DNA of 10,892 bases, from positions 1 to 10,892 of the forward strand of contig SKIC01000021.1 of NCBI GenBank assembly GCA_007116685.1. The letters are read 5' to 3'. Source of the stretch: Balneolales bacterium (GTDB lineage: Bacteria; Bacteroidota; Rhodothermia; Balneolales; Natronogracilivirgulaceae). The position numbers were made by a program, and so were the translations under genes. This document shows positions 7,749 through 10,892 of the stretch, one piece after another (within the stretch, counting starts at the first letter, position 1; every line of letters starts with the position of its first letter). A model generated the notes under the pieces. That model was not told the origin of the DNA. It did no database searches and saw only the letters and a program-made list of their open reading frames with translations.

Positions 7749-8726
7749 TTGCAACCATTCGGTTTTAAGTCTGTATATCATTGTATTACATCTAACAAAC
7801 CAAAACGTCATGAAAGTTTTTCAATAGCATTTTTAGTTCTCTTTCTGAGTTTCAACAATTTCAGCATTGCACAATCAGATTCAGATATCTACACCAACGC
7901 AAGTTTTTCTCACCCAAGTCCGGAATTAGAAATCTCTACGCGTGGGGGTTCCGTGCGTGTTATGGGTGATGATGTCACGAGTACCGAAGTTCGTGTTTTT
8001 GTGCGGCAAGGAAGGTCTTACCTGTCTAAATCAGACATCTCAAAAGAAGACCTGGGATTGGAAATGTATATCGAAGGTGATAAAATCATCATTACATCGA
8101 GCTACGCTGGTCGGTCCAGAGGTTGGTTTTCCAGCACACCTTCGGTGAGTTATCATATCGTCACTCCTAAAAGCGCCAAGGTTAATGGCACAACAAGTGG
8201 CGGCTCAATGCGGGCTGAGAATATTCATGGAGACTTGAACTACAAAACCTGCGGTGGTTCCATTCGTGTAAATAATGCATCTGGCGAGGTTTCGCTTTCT
8301 ACCTCAGGAGGCTCCATCCGTATAGAAACTGTGAAAGGCAATTTGTCTGCAAATACCAGCGGTGGCTCTATCCGTGTGACTGATGCTACCGGCAATATTA
8401 ATGTTCGAACTTCCGGGGGCTCACTTAGAATGGATAATATCGATGGAACTCTTCGAGGAAAAACAAGTGGTGGAAGTATCAGAGCAAATGTGACGCGAAT
8501 CACCGGCGCATTGGATCTTGAAACAAGCGGGGGAAGTATTTCACTCACCCTTCCATACGATAACGAAGGCTACAATTTTGATTTACGTGGTAACAGAGTA
8601 AATGTAGATTTAAAACAATTTACCGGAACCGCAGAGCGAAATAGCGTTTCAGGCAAAATGTATGATGGCAAAAATTCCGTCCGGGCAAGAACATCCGGCG
8701 GAACTGTTACTGTAAATTTCTCTTAA
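7749..8726 (+). CDS. Secreted DUF4097 beta-repeat protein, start disrupted or unusual
   Basis: The product is a DUF4097-type secreted protein built of short beta-strand repeats, each with an SGGS motif, expected to fold as an elongated beta-helix in the periplasm or outside the cell. The family has no established activity. After a hydrophobic signal (SIAFLVLFLSFNNFSIAQ) come an RGGSVRV unit, an extended beta region, and seven SGGS-type units from 8193. The last unit is SGGTVTV at the C-terminus. The start is a problem: this frame has no ATG before the signal, only a TTG at 7749, which would give a long 42-residue signal. An ATG at 7810 in another frame reads MKVFQ and stops; one additional T in the run at 7817-7821 would give MKVFSIAFLVLF, a textbook signal peptide. 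The gene is therefore either frameshifted (true start 7810), affected by a sequence error, or begun at TTG. A bidirectional terminator follows. Confidence 0.85.
   Translation: MQPFGFKSVYHCITSNKPKRHESFSIAFLVLFLSFNNFSIAQSDSDIYTNASFSHPSPELEISTRGGSVRVMGDDVTSTEVRVFVRQGRSYLSKSDISKEDLGLEMYIEGDKIIITSSYAGRSRGWFSSTPSVSYHIVTPKSAKVNGTTSGGSMRAENIHGDLNYKTCGGSIRVNNASGEVSLSTSGGSIRIETVKGNLSANTSGGSIRVTDATGNINVRTSGGSLRMDNIDGTLRGKTSGGSIRANVTRITGALDLETSGGSISLTLPYDNEGYNFDLRGNRVNVDLKQFTGTAERNSVSGKMYDGKNSVRARTSGGTVTVNFS
8193..8540 (+). repeat. Coding tandem repeat, 54-base period (SGGSxR units)
   Basis: Within the DUF4097 gene the first residue of the SGGS-type motif falls at 8196, 8250, 8304, 8358, 8412 and 8466, exactly 54 bases (18 residues) apart, then at 8526 after a 60-base unit. 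The motif variants are SGGSMRA, CGGSIRV, SGGSIRI, SGGSIRV, SGGSLRM, SGGSIRA and SGGSISL. The motif serine uses both AGY and TCN codons and the copies differ widely in DNA, so the repeat is old and kept by protein structure rather than recently amplified. Confidence 0.9.
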
Positions 8727-8743
8727 AAATAGACTTGAAAATC

Positions 8744-8779
8744 AAAAAAGGCTAAGGGTCAAAACTCTCAGCCTTTTTT
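8744..8779. terminator. Bidirectional terminator between DUF4097 gene and gltX
   Basis: AAAAAAGGCT pairs with AGCCTTTTTT over 10 base pairs. The inner bases (AGGGT against ACTCT, after one mismatch) extend the stem to a CAAA loop. A-tract and T-tract flank opposite sides, so the hairpin can end transcription of the plus-strand DUF4097 gene and the minus-strand gltX, whose stop codons lie 17 bases away on each side. Confidence 0.88.
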
Positions 8780-8795
8780 CATTTTCTGAAGATTT

Positions 8796-10286
8796 CTACT
8801 CGCCCAAGGCCGCTAAGGCAGAGTCAATTCTCTTCAAAACTTCCTCTTTACCGAGTAATGCCATCGACTCAAACAAGTCAGGTCCGGCACCCACTCCGGT
8901 TACCGCTACTCGTAATGGTAACATTAGTTTCCCAAAACCAACCTCAAAAACAGCAATTGTTTCTTCTAAGGCGGATTTTAGTTTTGATGCCTCCCATTCC
9001 TTTTCTGCCAAACCGGAAACTTTCTCAGTATAGTGTTTTACAAAATCAGGAGTTTCTGCTTTCCAGGCTTTTTTGACTGATTTTTCATCATATGCTTTTG
9101 GTGCTTCGAAGAAGAATCGTCCCTGTTTTATGATTTCTACTGGCAGCGAAACTCTCTCTTTCAGTAGGCGGACAACCTCAACTGCAAAATCAAAATCTGC
9201 ATCAAAGCCTTCTTCCTGAAGGAAAGGCATAATTCGTGGTACAATCTCTTTACTATCAGATGCTCTGAGATAATGCTCATTATACCACATCAACTTTTTG
9301 TAATTAAAAATGGCGCCACTCTTACTTACTCTTTCCAATGAGAACTCCGAAATCATTTCATCCAAAGTGAACAATTCACGGTCATCACCCGGACTCCAGC
9401 CCAAAAAGGCAAGAAAATTAACTACGGCTTCGGCTTCATAATCACCGGAGATATAATCACGCACATTGACCGGAATACCTTCCTGCTCTGCTTTTCTTTT
9501 GGATAATTTCCCACCGGACGGCGACATAATCAAAGGCAAATGCGCCATTTTGGGTGATTCCCATCCCAAATACTGATACAGTAAAATATGCTTTGGAGCA
9601 GAACTGAGCCATTCCTCGCCTCGGATAACATGAGAGATTTTCATCAAATGGTCATCCACAACGTTTGCAAGGTGATATGTTGGCAAACCATCCGACTTCA
9701 GTAAAATTTGATCATCAATTTCAGATCCTGAGAAACTCACTTTCCCTCTAATCATATCGTCAAAACGGACAACATCGCTTTCATTTACCTTCAATCGAAT
9801 TACATGCGGCACATTATCCTTTAGCAAGGCTTCTACTTCTGATGCAGGCAATGTTAAACTATTACGCATTTTTAATCGCGTATTGGCATCGTATCGTGGA
9901 TTGGGATTACTGTCGCTTTGCAAACTTTCGCGCATGGCTTCAAGTTCTTCGGGAGTATCAAAAGCGTAATAAGCCAGGCCTTTATCTAACAATTCTGAGG
10001 CGTATTTTTTGTATAAATCAGATCGCTCACTCTGGCGGTATGGCCCAAAATCACCTTGCGTGCCGGGACCTTCATCAAAAGGTAAGCCAGCCCATTGCAA
10101 AGATTGTATGATATCTTGCTCGGCTCCGTCAACGTATCGGTTTTGATCCGTATCTTCAATTCTGAGAACAAAAACACCACCATGATGTTTTGCGAATAAA
10201 TAGTTATATAAGGCCGTTCGTAAACCACCAATGTGTAATAAACCTGTAGGAGATGGCGCAAAGCGCACGCGTACCTGATCTGACAT
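8796..10286 (-). CDS. gltX: Glutamyl-tRNA synthetase
   Basis: The 496-residue product is a complete class I glutamyl-tRNA synthetase that charges tRNA-Glu with glutamate in the cytoplasm. The N-terminal Rossmann domain opens with VRVRFAPSPTGLLHIGG, where HIGG (residues 18-21) is the usual GluRS form of the HIGH signature. FVLRIEDTDQNR supplies the glutamate/ATP pocket, and KLSKR (260-264) is the KMSKS loop. Residues from about 330 onward form the helical anticodon-binding part. The protein has no Cys, so the zinc-binding insert found in some bacterial GluRS is absent. Length is in the normal range. The ATG at 10286 places the family N-terminus directly at MSDQVRVRF. It is transcribed alone, convergent with the DUF4097 gene and divergent from the WbqC-like gene. 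I cannot tell from sequence alone whether it discriminates tRNA-Glu from tRNA-Gln. Confidence 0.97.
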   Translation of the reverse strand: MSDQVRVRFAPSPTGLLHIGGLRTALYNYLFAKHHGGVFVLRIEDTDQNRYVDGAEQDIIQSLQWAGLPFDEGPGTQGDFGPYRQSERSDLYKKYASELLDKGLAYYAFDTPEELEAMRESLQSDSNPNPRYDANTRLKMRNSLTLPASEVEALLKDNVPHVIRLKVNESDVVRFDDMIRGKVSFSGSEIDDQILLKSDGLPTYHLANVVDDHLMKISHVIRGEEWLSSAPKHILLYQYLGWESPKMAHLPLIMSPSGGKLSKRKAEQEGIPVNVRDYISGDYEAEAVVNFLAFLGWSPGDDRELFTLDEMISEFSLERVSKSGAIFNYKKLMWYNEHYLRASDSKEIVPRIMPFLQEEGFDADFDFAVEVVRLLKERVSLPVEIIKQGRFFFEAPKAYDEKSVKKAWKAETPDFVKHYTEKVSGLAEKEWEASKLKSALEETIAVFEVGFGKLMLPLRVAVTGVGAGPDLFESMALLGKEEVLKRIDSALAALGE

Positions 10287-10386
10287 AAATGAAATTCTGC
10301 GTTATTTTCTGCTGTGATTTTATCCCTTCAAAAGGGCTGATTTAATTGATTTGTAAAATACACACTAATATTGCCTGCTCAAACCT

Positions 10387-10892
10387 ATGATTACTGCCAT
10401 AATGCTTCCTCCCTGGCTGATGAATCTGCACGATCTTTTTCTATTGATGAACGCAGACCGCGTTTTGTTTGATGATTTGGCAACTTTTTCACGAAAAAGC
10501 AGAGTTCACAGAGCGAAAATCCGTACTCCGGATGGAAATCAGTGGTTGCATATTCCTATTCAAAAAAGCGATAAAAAGGCAAAGTTGAAGGATGTAAGAA
10601 TTGATGACAGCACAAATTGGATGGAAGCGCATCTAAAAGCATTGCGCTACAATTATCGCAATAGCCTGTATTTTGATTTTTACGAACCGGAAATTGTAGC
10701 AGACTATGAAGAAGCCTATCGCCAGGTTTATCTGATTGATGCTACAAGAATTATGTTCCATCGCCTGCTTCGGTATCTCGAAATCGAAGACATCTCGTTT
10801 GAATACATGTCAGAGTCAGATATAAAAATGGATGAAATTTTCTCTGAAAATAAAGTTTGGTATGAGCAAAACAGCAAGAACTACATCCATCA
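10387..10892 (+). CDS. WbqC-family protein, 3' end cut by window
   Basis: An open frame runs from ATG 10387 to the window edge (168 codons visible, no stop). It resembles the WbqC-like family, found in polysaccharide or O-antigen clusters and also alone in Bacteroidota; its biochemical role is not established. Visible family features are PPWLMNLHDLFLLMNADRV near the start, FDDLATFSRKSRVHRAKI, the TPDGNQWLHIPI stretch (about residues 47-58), VRIDDSTNW and then HLKALRYNYRNSLYFDFY. The usual QPNYLPW start motif is altered here to MLPPW. WbqC proteins are commonly a little over 200 residues, so perhaps a fifth to a quarter is missing. An in-frame TAA at 10366 lies upstream, so ATG 10387 is the earliest ATG. 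The 100-base gap to divergent gltX holds a small CCCTT-CAA-AAGGG inverted repeat (10324-10336) and no recognisable promoter. Confidence 0.8.
   Translation, partial: MITAIMLPPWLMNLHDLFLLMNADRVLFDDLATFSRKSRVHRAKIRTPDGNQWLHIPIQKSDKKAKLKDVRIDDSTNWMEAHLKALRYNYRNSLYFDFYEPEIVADYEEAYRQVYLIDATRIMFHRLLRYLEIEDISFEYMSESDIKMDEIFSENKVWYEQNSKNYIH

Noticed and set aside
7744..7783. TTTG plus TATCATTG resembling a Bacteroides promoter before the DUF4097 gene
   Set aside because: Spacing is 28 bases instead of about 19-21, and the second element has a mismatch.
7810..7827. Programmed -1 frameshift at the T run
   Set aside because: The codons GTT TTT do not form a standard X XXY YYZ slippery heptamer and five Ts is short for transcriptional slippage; error or mutation is simpler.
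8240..8548. Minus-strand 102-residue repetitive ORF
   Set aside because: It is the mirror of the 54-base repeats of the DUF4097 gene; the regular spacing keeps the opposite frame open.
10324..10336. CCCTT-CAA-AAGGG inverted repeat between gltX and the WbqC-like gene
   Set aside because: A 5-base stem without T tract or second copy is too weak to call an operator or terminator.

Overview
This 10.9 kb window looks like chromosomal DNA of a member of the Bacteroidota/Balneolota (FCB) group. The grounds are moderate-to-low GC, A/T-rich leaders without clear Shine-Dalgarno sites, and the gene families present: a NamZ-type lipoprotein, a WbqC-like protein, a long M14 peptidase with a GATase-like tail, a DUF4097 repeat protein, and an SSS symporter of the type common in that group. 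The phylum is an inference from protein style, not a measured placement. No rRNA, tRNA, CRISPR array, insertion sequence or phage gene is visible.

Layout. (1) 77-1473, plus strand: a lipoprotein exo-beta-N-acetylmuramidase (NamZ, DUF1343/GH171), followed by a charged 45-codon small ORF. (2) 1491-4000, minus strand: an unrecognised secreted protein with a Pro/Glu-rich linker, followed 44 bases downstream by a sodium:solute symporter, probably one transcript. (3) 4174-7645, plus strand: dapA (4-hydroxy-tetrahydrodipicolinate synthase) and a secreted M14 zinc carboxypeptidase 31 bases downstream, closed by a strong hairpin terminator at 7684-7720. (4) 7749-8726, plus strand: a secreted DUF4097 repeat protein whose start looks disrupted. 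(5) 8744-8779: a bidirectional terminator between that gene and gltX. (6) 8796-10286, minus strand: gltX (glutamyl-tRNA synthetase). (7) 10387 to the window end, plus strand: the first 168 codons of a WbqC-family protein.

How the genes relate. Cell-envelope functions dominate. NamZ releases MurNAc from peptidoglycan fragments, DapA commits aspartate semialdehyde to the diaminopimelate/lysine pathway that feeds peptidoglycan, and the M14 enzyme is an exported metallopeptidase. A shared wall-recycling theme is possible, but strand changes split these genes into separate transcription units, so it is suggestive only. gltX is housekeeping.

I see no convincing new multi-gene system. The points most worth a second look are the apparent one-base disruption of the DUF4097 signal peptide, the small ORF behind namZ, the unrecognised secreted protein paired with the symporter, and the perfect 54-base periodicity of the DUF4097 repeats.
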